5,317 bases of DNA from Deltaproteobacteria bacterium (GTDB taxonomy: Bacteria; Desulfobacterota; Syntrophia; Syntrophales; UBA2210): assembly GCA_019314085.1 (NCBI GenBank), contig JAFCZZ010000131.1:1-5317 (forward strand). Reading direction: 5' to 3'. The position numbers and the translations under genes were made by a program. The notes beneath the pieces are model-generated. The model was not told the DNA's origin, ran no database searches, and saw only the letters and a program-made list of their open reading frames with translations. The first letter of the stretch is position 1, and every line of letters starts with the position of its first letter. This document shows positions 1 to 5,225 of the stretch, piece by piece.

Positions 1-773
1 GCAAAGATACTCAGCTTGCGTTTTCTGATGACGAAGAGCAGAAGCCCGAGCGTCAGAAAACCCGTCACGGCGGCAGCGGCCATTCCGGCTAGATATATCA
101 ACATATCGGGCGGAGGGATCGCCTCTACATATTTCAATTCAAGAACCACTGCCCCCAGGACGGCGGGTATGGACAGCAGGAATGAAAACCGGGCAGCCGC
201 TGCTCCGTCCAGGCCCCTGAAGATACCGAAGGCTATGGTAGACCCGGACCGGGATATCCCCGGAATCAGAGCCATTGCCTGAACGATGCCGATGACCAGG
301 CTGTCGGTTATGTTCATGTCCTTCTCCACCCGGCGGCCCTGAAACCTGTCGGATATGAACAGCAGGACGCCGGTGATCAGGAGCATGAAGGAGACCGTCT
401 GGGGGGATGTGAAGAGGAGGTGTATCCTCTCTTCGAACAGCAGGCCAATGGTCCCGGTACATATCGTTGCAATGATGATATAGATGGCTGTCTTTCTGCC
501 GGTGCTCACCCGTGCGTCATCACGGTTTTCCCGTGAGCTGGCGGACCATCCGGACGGGATCAGCGCGGTCAGTATCTCCAGGATTTCCTTCCTGAGAAAG
601 AAGGTGACTGCCAGGAGCGTCCCGAAATGGAGCGTGGCATCGAACAAGACTCCCGGCTGCTGGAATCCCTTTATAAGACTCTGTATGATTACCAGATGGC
701 CGGAACTGCTCACGGGGAGAAATTCTGTCAACCCCTGCACTGTCCCAAGCAGGATCGCTTCCCAAAGATTCAA
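1..773 (-). CDS. uppP: Undecaprenyl-diphosphatase UppP (BacA family), C-terminus cut by window edge
   Basis: This integral inner-membrane enzyme removes a phosphate from undecaprenyl pyrophosphate, regenerating the lipid carrier for peptidoglycan and other envelope polymers; loss or overexpression of the family alters bacitracin sensitivity. I translated the minus strand from a TTG at 773-771, giving 257 complete codons to the left edge. The N-terminus begins LNLWEAILLG, and the family signature QGLTEFLPVSSSGHL lies at residues 13-27. The second signature PGISRSG is at 171-177, with the catalytic-type arginine at 175. Several hydrophobic helices follow (about 95-112, 127-140, 198-215, 228-249). 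The reading frame ends in RKRKLSIF, so probably only 10-20 residues are missing (family usually about 260-280). The TTG start is supported by an AGGGA ribosome-binding sequence 7 nt upstream, by no in-frame ATG or GTG upstream, and by the correct N-terminal length. A promoter and a leader palindrome lie upstream, and ssb is divergent. Confidence 0.95.
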   Translation of the reverse strand, partial: MNLWEAILLGTVQGLTEFLPVSSSGHLVIIQSLIKGFQQPGVLFDATLHFGTLLAVTFFLRKEILEILTALIPSGWSASSRENRDDARVSTGRKTAIYIIIATICTGTIGLLFEERIHLLFTSPQTVSFMLLITGVLLFISDRFQGRRVEKDMNITDSLVIGIVQAMALIPGISRSGSTIAFGIFRGLDGAAAARFSFLLSIPAVLGAVVLELKYVEAIPPPDMLIYLAGMAAAAVTGFLTLGLLLFVIRKRKLSIF

Positions 774-813
774 CGGTTGTTCCCTTTTCCTTTCCCGAAG
801 GTGATATGGATAA

Positions 814-829
814 TCCCGATCAATCGGGA
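814..829. repeat. Perfect 16-bp palindrome in the uppP leader
   Basis: The sequence TCCCGATCAATCGGGA is fully self-complementary except for the two central bases. It lies just downstream of the predicted uppP transcription start (about 847) and about 40 nt before the start codon. As RNA it can form a six-pair stem with a TCAA loop; as DNA it could be a dimer-binding operator. No T tract follows on either strand, so it is not a standard intrinsic terminator. Its role is unknown. Confidence 0.5.
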
Positions 830-853
830 CACAGGCAATGGATGTGCGCAATT

Positions 854-882
854 TTTGTACTGAATAATGCCGGTGAAGTCAA
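854..882 (-). promoter_or_regulatory. Sigma70-type promoter for uppP
   Basis: On the minus strand a TTGACT -35 element (877-882) is separated by exactly 17 bp from a TACAAA -10 element (854-859). The expected start of transcription is near 847, giving a leader of about 73 nt before the TTG start of uppP. The -35 matches consensus at 5 of 6 positions and the -10 at 4 of 6. The orientation and position fit uppP and no other gene. Confidence 0.6.
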
Positions 883-931
883 TGAAAAATATGGGACTTT
901 TCTGCCGGCACAAAACCGGAGTACAATTCGT

Positions 932-961
932 TTGACAGTGTCGTACATTCTGTACTACGGT
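932..961 (+). promoter_or_regulatory. Candidate ssb promoter with embedded palindromic operator
   Basis: A perfect TTGACA -35 hexamer sits at 932-937. The -10 is poor: TACTAC (953-958) at 15 bp spacing or TACGGT (956-961) at 18 bp spacing. Between the two lies the palindrome GTACA-TTC-TGTAC (943-955), which occupies the position expected of a repressor operator. A second possible -10, TACAAT at 922-927, lacks a clear -35. ssb is under LexA control in some bacteria, but this palindrome does not exactly match a LexA box that I know, so the regulator is unassigned. Confidence 0.4.
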
Positions 962-989
962 GCACGAAGACTTTTAGAAGGAGAGGGAA

Positions 990-1397
990 ATGGTTAACAA
1001 GGTTATATTGATCGGAAGACTGGGGGCGGATCCTGAGGTGCGGTACACCCAGGATGGTACCATGGTAACCAATTTCAACCTGGCCACAGATGAGCAGTGG
1101 AAGGACAAGAGTGGAGAGAAGGTCCAGAAAACGGAGTGGCACAGGATCGTCACGTTCAGAAAACTTGCCGAAATATGCGGCAACTATCTGGCCAAGGGAA
1201 GGCTGGTCTATATCGAGGGCAGGATTCAAACGAGAGCCTGGGATGACAAGGACGGGAACAAGCGCTATACCACGGAGATCGTCGCTTCCAACATGCAGAT
1301 GCTGGAGCGGAAAGAACAGGGGTCCTATCAGTCATCCGGGACCGAGACATCGTCCCCTGCCAATTCGAGCATGCCTGAGGACGACGTTCCCTTCTGA
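990..1397 (+). CDS. ssb: Single-stranded DNA-binding protein SSB
   Basis: This cytoplasmic protein coats single-stranded DNA during replication, recombination and repair and recruits partner proteins through its C-terminal tail. The 135-residue product starts [19 protein letters not shown], the canonical N-terminus of the OB fold, which extends to about residue 106. Trp50 in the KTEWHRIV segment and Trp84 in the RAWDDKDGN segment are likely DNA-stacking residues. A Ser/Gly/Thr-rich linker of only about 20 residues precedes the acidic tip MPEDDVPF, the standard partner-binding motif. The protein is shorter than the 178-residue E. coli SSB because of this linker, which is common outside Enterobacteria. 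AAGGAG at 978-983, 6 nt before the ATG, fixes the start. The gene stands alone, divergent from uppP and convergent with tatA, and ends in an intrinsic terminator. Confidence 0.98.
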   Translation: MVNKVILIGRLGADPEVRYTQDGTMVTNFNLATDEQWKDKSGEKVQKTEWHRIVTFRKLAEICGNYLAKGRLVYIEGRIQTRAWDDKDGNKRYTTEIVASNMQMLERKEQGSYQSSGTETSSPANSSMPEDDVPF

Positions 1398-1429
1398 CGG
1401 GTTTGCTTCATTCATAACAGATTAACGCT

Positions 1430-1465
1430 CCGCTCCGTAGCTTGCTACGGCGCGGTTTATTTTTT
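1430..1465 (+). terminator. Intrinsic terminator of ssb
   Basis: The stem pairs 1430-1440 with 1445-1455 (six perfect pairs CCGTAG/CTACGG, one T:C mismatch, then four more pairs) around a CTTG loop. It is followed directly by TTTATTTTTT (1456-1465) on the plus strand. It begins 32 bp after the ssb stop. The T tract overlaps the last codons and stop of tatA on the other strand. In the minus direction the hairpin lacks a T tract, so termination of tatA from this element would be weak. Confidence 0.85.
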
Positions 1466-1648
1466 GTCTTCCTTGATCTTTTTGGGATCTTCGGTGCCAT
1501 CCACCTCATCGTTTTCCTGAAAGGATTTTTTGAAGTTTCTGATACCCTTACCGATAGCCCCCCCTATTTCGGGAAGCTTTCCGGCGCCAAAGATGATCAG
1601 GATAATGACCAGTATAATCACCAACTCGGGCATGCCTATTCCGAACAT
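1457..1648 (-). CDS. tatA: Twin-arginine translocase subunit TatA
   Basis: TatA is the pore-forming or membrane-thinning component of the Tat pathway, which exports folded proteins, often cofactor-bearing redox enzymes, across the inner membrane. The 63-residue protein has the whole family architecture: a short N-terminus with Glu8 in MPELV, a single transmembrane helix at about 7-20, the FGAGKLPEIG hinge at 20-29, an amphipathic helix to about residue 43 (AIGKGIRNFKKSFQ), and a charged, lysine-rich tail. An AGAGGTG ribosome-binding sequence 8 nt upstream confirms the ATG. The length is short but normal for TatA/E. TatB is unlikely because the protein is so short and carries the TatA hinge. 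No tatC or tatB is in the window. It lies 65 bp downstream of the rodZ-like gene in the same direction, with a small hairpin between them, and converges on ssb. Confidence 0.95.
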   Translation of the reverse strand: MFGIGMPELVIILVIILIIFGAGKLPEIGGAIGKGIRNFKKSFQENDEVDGTEDPKKIKEDKK

Positions 1649-1681
1649 ATTCGATTCACCTCTTAGAATCTCTTGTTAAAA

Positions 1682-1708
1682 CTGCTGCACCGCTGTTTAT
1701 AGCAGTGC
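1682..1708 (-). terminator. Weak terminator-like hairpin between the rodZ-like gene and tatA
   Basis: Read on the minus strand, GCACTGCT (1708-1701) pairs with AGCGGTGC (1694-1687) over eight positions including one T-G wobble, around a six-base loop. It starts 5 bp after the rodZ-like stop codon. Only a run of four T residues follows, five bases after the stem, so it may attenuate rather than fully stop transcription. The wobble pairs only on this strand, which favours a role in the rodZ-to-tatA transcript. Confidence 0.35.
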
Positions 1709-1713
1709 CTGTC

Positions 1714-2742
1714 TCACTCGTCCGCGGGCAGTGTCAGGCGAATGACCTCCCCGTGCTCTCCCAGAGGGCCAAGTGATCGTTCCTGAAAACGGATATTCAC
1801 CCCCCCGGCATTGCCGATGAGCAGGACGAATCTCTCCGACGCCTTTTCCGTGATCCGTTCTCCCGGCCACAGCATAACCTCAAATGACGGCTCTCCATCT
1901 CTGCCTATCTCTATCCAGGTCAGTTCCGATGCCTCTATTACCATGATATACGGTTTTTCTTCAGCGGGAACGGCCGTGTTGACCTCGGCAACTTCTTCCA
2001 GCTGTTCAACTGGCTGTTCGGCTTCAATCACGGGCTGTTCTTCCCCGGCCACCGGCTGTTCAGTTTCCGTCGGTGGCTGTGTATCTTCCGCGATCGCTTG
2101 ATCCAGCTCTTGCATGCTATCCGCCACAGAGAGGTCTGCCGCCGGAGCGCTATCCGCCTCTGGGGGTTCGCTTTCTCCTTCGACGGCGCCACCACCGCTT
2201 TCCTCCGCTGGTGTCTCTTCGGGGGCTCTCTCTTCGAGGGCTTCCTGGGGCTCCCCGGCGATCGAGATCTTCCCGGCGGGGGACAACCCCTCTGCTGTCT
2301 GACGGCCACTCGTGCTCCACTGGTACAGGTAGAAGGATCCTGTCAAGGCCAGTAACCCCAATACGATGATCACCCATATCCAGATTTCCATGTGGCGTTT
2401 CTTCGCTGCGAGCTTCTTCAGTAGTTCATACCTGTCGTCATCGGGCTCCAGACTTTTGAGGTATGTGTCATAGAGCGAAAGTATCTTTTTGCCGTCAACA
2501 TCAAGGGCCTTGGCATACATGTCGATAAAGGCCCTGGCATATATCGGCTCCGGAAGAAGTTCAAACCTTTGTTCTTCAATAGCCTTGAGATTCTGAGGGC
2601 TTATTCTCGTGGAGGAAGACACGTCCTTGAGGGTAAGTCCTCTGGATGTTCTGATCGTTCTCAGGTCAAGGGTGGTCTCTTCCGGTTTTTCAGAACTCAC
2701 GCCCACATCTTCCGTTTTGTTATCCTGTTCCTTTTCGTCCAT
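1714..2742 (-). CDS. rodZ: RodZ-like membrane protein with N-terminal helix-turn-helix and C-terminal DUF4115-type domain
   Basis: RodZ links the MreB cytoskeleton to the envelope and helps keep rod shape; some relatives may instead act as regulators. The 342-residue protein has a Cro/C1-type helix-turn-helix domain at about 25-95 (LRTIRTSRGLTLKDVSSSTR, then PQNLKAIEEQRFELLPEPIYARAFID split over 49-74). A basic stretch AAKKRH (112-117) precedes one transmembrane helix at about 119-141. A long Glu/Pro/Ala-rich periplasmic linker follows (142-262), containing EQPV-type repeats at 228-246. The C-terminal beta-rich domain (264-338, with WIEI and LWPGE) resembles the RodZ C-terminal domain. This order matches RodZ. 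The ATG is accepted because the protein N-terminus fits, but the nearest strong ribosome-binding sequence, GGAGGG at 2759-2764, is 16 nt away, longer than usual, and no in-frame start lies closer to it. The gene is divergent from suhB and precedes tatA. Whether it truly acts in cell shape here is inferred from architecture. Confidence 0.85.
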   Translation of the reverse strand: MDEKEQDNKTEDVGVSSEKPEETTLDLRTIRTSRGLTLKDVSSSTRISPQNLKAIEEQRFELLPEPIYARAFIDMYAKALDVDGKKILSLYDTYLKSLEPDDDRYELLKKLAAKKRHMEIWIWVIIVLGLLALTGSFYLYQWSTSGRQTAEGLSPAGKISIAGEPQEALEERAPEETPAEESGGGAVEGESEPPEADSAPAADLSVADSMQELDQAIAEDTQPPTETEQPVAGEEQPVIEAEQPVEQLEEVAEVNTAVPAEEKPYIMVIEASELTWIEIGRDGEPSFEVMLWPGERITEKASERFVLLIGNAGGVNIRFQERSLGPLGEHGEVIRLTLPADE

Positions 2743-2887
2743 AACGGCGTATGCAATTCCCTCCGAAGATTGCTAAACACTGAAATCTCTACCACTAATC
2801 CACAGGGGAAGCAACAGAAATTGTCTCAACTTTTCCATGAAATCGTGTTAAGAACCTTGCCTACAATACACTGCCAGGGAGGAAGAG
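2743..2887. promoter_or_regulatory. Divergent intergenic region between the rodZ-like gene and suhB
   Basis: This 145 bp gap must hold the start signals for both divergent genes. On the plus strand TACAAT at 2862-2867 is one base from the -10 consensus and would start transcription about 14 nt before the suhB ATG, but I see no good -35 at 16-18 bp spacing. On the minus strand I found only weak candidates, such as TTGCTT and TAGAGA separated by 17 bp. No hairpin or repeat stands out. Confidence 0.3.
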
Positions 2888-3685
2888 ATGCCGGAACAGG
2901 GAGACTTTGCCATATCCATAGCCAGGCTGGCGGGATCAGTGCTGAAGGATCGATTCAGAGAGAAACACAGGATCGACTACAAGGGGGAGATCGATATCGT
3001 CACGGAAGCGGACAGGATGTCCGAGGAGATATTGATCACGAAAATCAACAAAAGATTTCCCGATCACAATATCCTGTCCGAGGAGGCGGCGGAGATAGAG
3101 AGAGGGTCACGGTATCGGTGGGTCATTGATCCACTTGACGGGACAACGAACTACGCCCACGGATTCCCCCTGTTCTGCGTCTCGATTGCCTTGGAAAAAG
3201 ACGGACAGATCATAACGGGTGTTGTCTACAACCCGGTATCGGACGAACTGTTTGTGGCCGGAAAGGGGGAGGGGGCATTCCTTGACGGCTCCCGTATTTC
3301 GGTCTCCGGGACCACGGAGATTTCAGAGAGTCTCCTGGCAACCGGTTTTCCGTATGACATACGAAGAGACCCGAACAACAATATCAACTACTTTTCTGAA
3401 ATGGCCCTGAGGGTTCAGGGTATTCGTCGTGCAGGATCTGCGGCGCTTGATCTGGCCTATACGGCGGCGGGGCGTCTCGACGGTTTCTGGGAGCTGAAAC
3501 TGCATCCATGGGATACGGCGGCCGGATGGCTCCTTGTCAGCGAAGCGGGCGGAGCTGTCACCGATATCTCGGGCGGCGGCTACCGTCTCGATTCTCCAAG
3601 CATACTCGCATCAAACGGGAAGATACATGACGACATGATCCGCATACTGGACAGCATCAACCCGGACGACGGGAGATTGTCCTGA
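2888..3685 (+). CDS. suhB: Inositol monophosphatase family protein (SuhB type)
   Basis: This Mg2+-dependent, lithium-sensitive-type sugar phosphatase hydrolyses inositol 1-phosphate or related phosphomonoesters in the cytoplasm; E. coli SuhB also takes part in rRNA transcription antitermination. The 265-residue product is of full family length. The metal and catalytic residues are present: VTEAD (38-42), the glutamates of LSEEA (65-66), the DPLDGTTNYAHG motif with Asp81 and Asp84, and WDTAAGWLLVSEAGG at 208-222 with Asp209. An RRAGSAALDLAYTAAGRLDGF stretch at about 180-200, usual in SuhB relatives, supports the assignment. GGAGG at 2878-2882, 5 nt before the ATG, supports the start. The gene stands alone between the divergent rodZ-like gene and the convergent Fis-like gene. 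The true substrate cannot be read from the sequence; related FBPase or 3'-phosphoadenosine phosphatase (CysQ) activity is possible, but the motifs are closest to SuhB. Confidence 0.92.
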   Translation: MPEQGDFAISIARLAGSVLKDRFREKHRIDYKGEIDIVTEADRMSEEILITKINKRFPDHNILSEEAAEIERGSRYRWVIDPLDGTTNYAHGFPLFCVSIALEKDGQIITGVVYNPVSDELFVAGKGEGAFLDGSRISVSGTTEISESLLATGFPYDIRRDPNNNINYFSEMALRVQGIRRAGSAALDLAYTAAGRLDGFWELKLHPWDTAAGWLLVSEAGGAVTDISGGGYRLDSPSILASNGKIHDDMIRILDSINPDDGRLS

Positions 3686-3703
3686 CCGTTCCTCACGGGA
3701 CGG
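3686..3703 (+). terminator. Hairpin directly after suhB without T tract
   Basis: CCGTTCC (3686-3692) pairs with GGGACGG (3697-3703) around a TCAC loop, including one T-G wobble that forms only in plus-strand RNA. It begins immediately after the suhB stop codon. No T run follows, so it may protect the 3' end or need Rho rather than act as an intrinsic terminator. I see no convincing terminator for the convergent gene either. Confidence 0.3.
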
Positions 3704-3777
3704 GCCGGACGGTACATTGGATGTATGGGAGGGTATTAGATCCTGGGCGTACCCGCGAAAAAGGCCCGGGAGAATTG

Positions 3778-4065
3778 TCATATCTTCAGTTTTTTTATCT
3801 TGCCGTGCAGTGTGTTGCGGTTTATCCCGAGAAAATCGGCGGCGGCGGTTTTTACATTATTGGAACGTTTCATTGCGATCTTTATCAGGGCCTTTTCAAC
3901 CATCGACAGGACCTCATCATACACCCCGTCTCTGCCATTTCCTCCGCAGCCAAGAATCGTAACGACCTCATCGATCCTCTTTTCAAAGACCTCTTCTATA
4001 AGTGGAAAAGACGACTCGTTCATCTCTTCATTCATCATCGCCCTGATCCGTTCCCGCTTTCCCAT
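3778..4065 (-). CDS. Small Fis-type helix-turn-helix DNA-binding protein
   Basis: The 95-residue product ends in a Fis-family helix-turn-helix: a helix from [19 protein letters not shown] (52-70), then [20 protein letters not shown] at 71-90 and KKLKI at the terminus. This is close to the C-terminus of E. coli Fis (98 residues) and to the DNA-binding end of NtrC-type activators. There is no AAA+ or receiver domain, so it is a stand-alone protein, probably a dimeric DNA-binding or nucleoid-type regulator. Residues 1-50 are charged and not recognisable (GCGGNGRDG at 39-47 looks like a flexible loop). The start at 4065 is chosen over an upstream in-frame ATG at 4101 because AAAGGAG lies 6 nt before it. 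It is the last gene of the moaC group, 54 bp after the PH-like gene. Its targets are unknown. It may be a Fis-like protein of the sort found beside other genes in Deltaproteobacteria rather than an orthologue of enteric Fis. Confidence 0.85.
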   Translation of the reverse strand: MGKRERIRAMMNEEMNESSFPLIEEVFEKRIDEVVTILGCGGNGRDGVYDEVLSMVEKALIKIAMKRSNNVKTAAADFLGINRNTLHGKIKKLKI

Positions 4066-4119
4066 ACAACGCTCCTTTTGGGTAGAATATGAATAATGCA
4101 TGTAAGAAATAATAACGAT

Positions 4120-4635
4120 TTAGTAGGCAACCTTCAGGATAATCGCCCCCAGAAGGATAACGGAGGCAATCCAGGCGGATACCGCGTCTGATATTCGCAC
4201 TACCGGATGCTCGATAACATCCCGGACACCCTCTTCAATCTTTTCCCCATCGACATGCCCGACAATGTCCCGGACAAGAGAGGTGAAATTTCCGTGAGAA
4301 TTGGCCAACGCGTAAAATCCTTTCGTGGTAGTCAGCAGCAGATACACCTTCTTACGCACGGCCAGAACGTCTATATTGGTAATATCCTCCCAGAGAAGGT
4401 GTTTTTCTCTGAAAAGCTTTCGTATCCTGATGCCGTCATCCCCGATGGTCGTCCTGCGCCAGACCGATTCAAGGAAGATGTACAGGGTGGGAATAAATAT
4501 GATTGCGAGAACCACGATCTCCGGAGGAAATACCCTGTCAAACATGGAGAGTATCAATAACACGAAGAGAAGCAGGAAGGCCAGAGAAAAGGGGAGGAGA
4601 AACCCCCGTCTTGTCGTATAGGTGCTCGTTTCCAT
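4120..4635 (-). CDS. Uncharacterised membrane protein with a PH-like domain
   Basis: I do not recognise a named family with certainty. The 171-residue protein has two adjacent N-terminal transmembrane helices (about 11-32 and 38-57) and a soluble beta-rich segment at about 60-130. That segment contains RRTTIGDDGIRIRKLF and LLWEDITNIDV, the pattern seen in bacterial PH-like domains, where a W-E-D/I-x-x-I strand follows a short basic strand. A charged helix follows (131-142), then a C-terminal transmembrane helix (about 150-169). Function is unknown; bacterial PH-like membrane proteins are often proposed to help with membrane or stress functions. The ATG is 3 bp after the moaC stop and its ribosome-binding sequence (AGGGAAGAG) lies within the last moaC codons, so the two are almost certainly co-transcribed. 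No frameshift or unusual composition is seen. Confidence 0.75.
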   Translation of the reverse strand: METSTYTTRRGFLLPFSLAFLLLFVLLILSMFDRVFPPEIVVLAIIFIPTLYIFLESVWRRTTIGDDGIRIRKLFREKHLLWEDITNIDVLAVRKKVYLLLTTTKGFYALANSHGNFTSLVRDIVGHVDGEKIEEGVRDVIEHPVVRISDAVSAWIASVILLGAIILKVAY

Positions 4636-4638
4636 GGA

Positions 4639-5115
4639 TCACTCTTCCCTCACAAAGGTGCCGCTCTTCCCCCCGCTCTTCTTCAGCAACCGTATGTCGG
4701 ACAGCACGATTCCCCGGTCTGCGGACTTGCACATATCGTATATGGTAAGCGCGGCCACACTCACCGCCGTCATGGCCTCCATCTCCACCCCCGTTCTGTC
4801 CAGGGTCTTGACGTGCGCCGTAATAGCGACTTCTCCCTTCTCGGAATCGCTCGAAAAATCGATATCGATCCCGGTCAGGGCGAGAGGGTGGCACATCGGA
4901 ATGAGGTCGCTTGTTTTCTTGGCGGCCATAATCCCCGCGATCTTTGCGGTAGCATAGACGTTACCCTTCGCGACACCCCCCGATTCAATGGCTTTGACGG
5001 TATCGGGCCTCATCAACACCCTGCCGCCCGCAACGGCCTCCCTCAGGCTGGGCTCCTTGGCGGTGACATCGACCATCCGGGGCCTGTTTTTTTCGTCCAG
5101 GTGTGTAAATTCCAT
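4639..5115 (-). CDS. moaC: Cyclic pyranopterin monophosphate synthase MoaC
   Basis: With MoaA, MoaC converts GTP to cyclic pyranopterin monophosphate, the first step of molybdenum cofactor synthesis: MoaA makes the 3',8-cyclo intermediate and MoaC closes the pyranopterin. The 158-residue protein matches the 161-residue E. coli enzyme along its length: FTHLDEKNRPRMVDVTAK at 3-20, IPMCHPLAL at 72-80, TGVEMEAMTAVSVAALTIYD at 108-127, and RLLKKSGGKSG at 142-152. By alignment to E. coli the active-site residues correspond to Lys50, His76, Glu111, Glu113, Asp127, Lys130 and Lys146, all present. GGAGAAG at 5122-5128, 6 nt before the ATG, supports the start. It leads a group with the PH-like and Fis-like genes and has its own predicted promoter. 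moaA and other cofactor genes are not in the window. Confidence 0.98.
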   Translation of the reverse strand: MEFTHLDEKNRPRMVDVTAKEPSLREAVAGGRVLMRPDTVKAIESGGVAKGNVYATAKIAGIMAAKKTSDLIPMCHPLALTGIDIDFSSDSEKGEVAITAHVKTLDRTGVEMEAMTAVSVAALTIYDMCKSADRGIVLSDIRLLKKSGGKSGTFVREE

Positions 5116-5143
5116 CGTGGTCTTCTCCGTTCGGCGAGGGGGA

Positions 5144-5173
5144 AAAGTAACACAGCCTCCCCCATTCAGTCAA
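5144..5173 (-). promoter_or_regulatory. Likely promoter of the moaC group
   Basis: On the minus strand TTGACT (5168-5173) is followed after 17 bp by TTACTT (5145-5150), or after 18 bp by TACTTT (5144-5149), with TGTG just upstream of the -10. The predicted transcription start near 5137 leaves a leader of about 22 nt before moaC. The -35 is strong and the -10 is imperfect. The position, between the stop of the upstream partial gene and moaC, supports it. I see no molybdenum-cofactor riboswitch: the leader is too short. Confidence 0.5.
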
Positions 5174-5225
5174 GAGAGTTCACGGGCAGGGAGACAGATA
5201 TCTGGACATCGTGGATCGACTGCGA

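Noticed and set aside
520..765. Minus-strand 81-codon frame starting near the uppP start
   Set aside because: It is a shifted frame within uppP; the uppP frame from TTG at 773 carries both family signatures.
806..997. Plus-strand 63-codon frame upstream of ssb
   Set aside because: It overlaps the ssb start, lies over the promoter region, and has no domain or ribosome-binding site.
1442..1666. Plus-strand 74-codon hydrophobic frame antisense to tatA
   Set aside because: Its hydrophobicity comes from the complement of tatA; it would also start inside the ssb terminator.
2569..3129. Plus-strand 186-codon open frame across the rodZ-like start and suhB start
   Set aside because: It overlaps two well-supported genes out of frame or antisense, has low-quality composition and no ribosome-binding site.
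3713..3725. TACAT-TGG-ATGTA inverted repeat in the suhB/Fis-like convergent gap
   Set aside because: The stem is short and AT-rich with a three-base loop and no T tract, so it is too weak to call a terminator or operator.
5195..5204. CAGATATCTG palindrome upstream of moaC
   Set aside because: Ten-base palindromes are expected by chance at this length, and nothing ties it to a promoter element.
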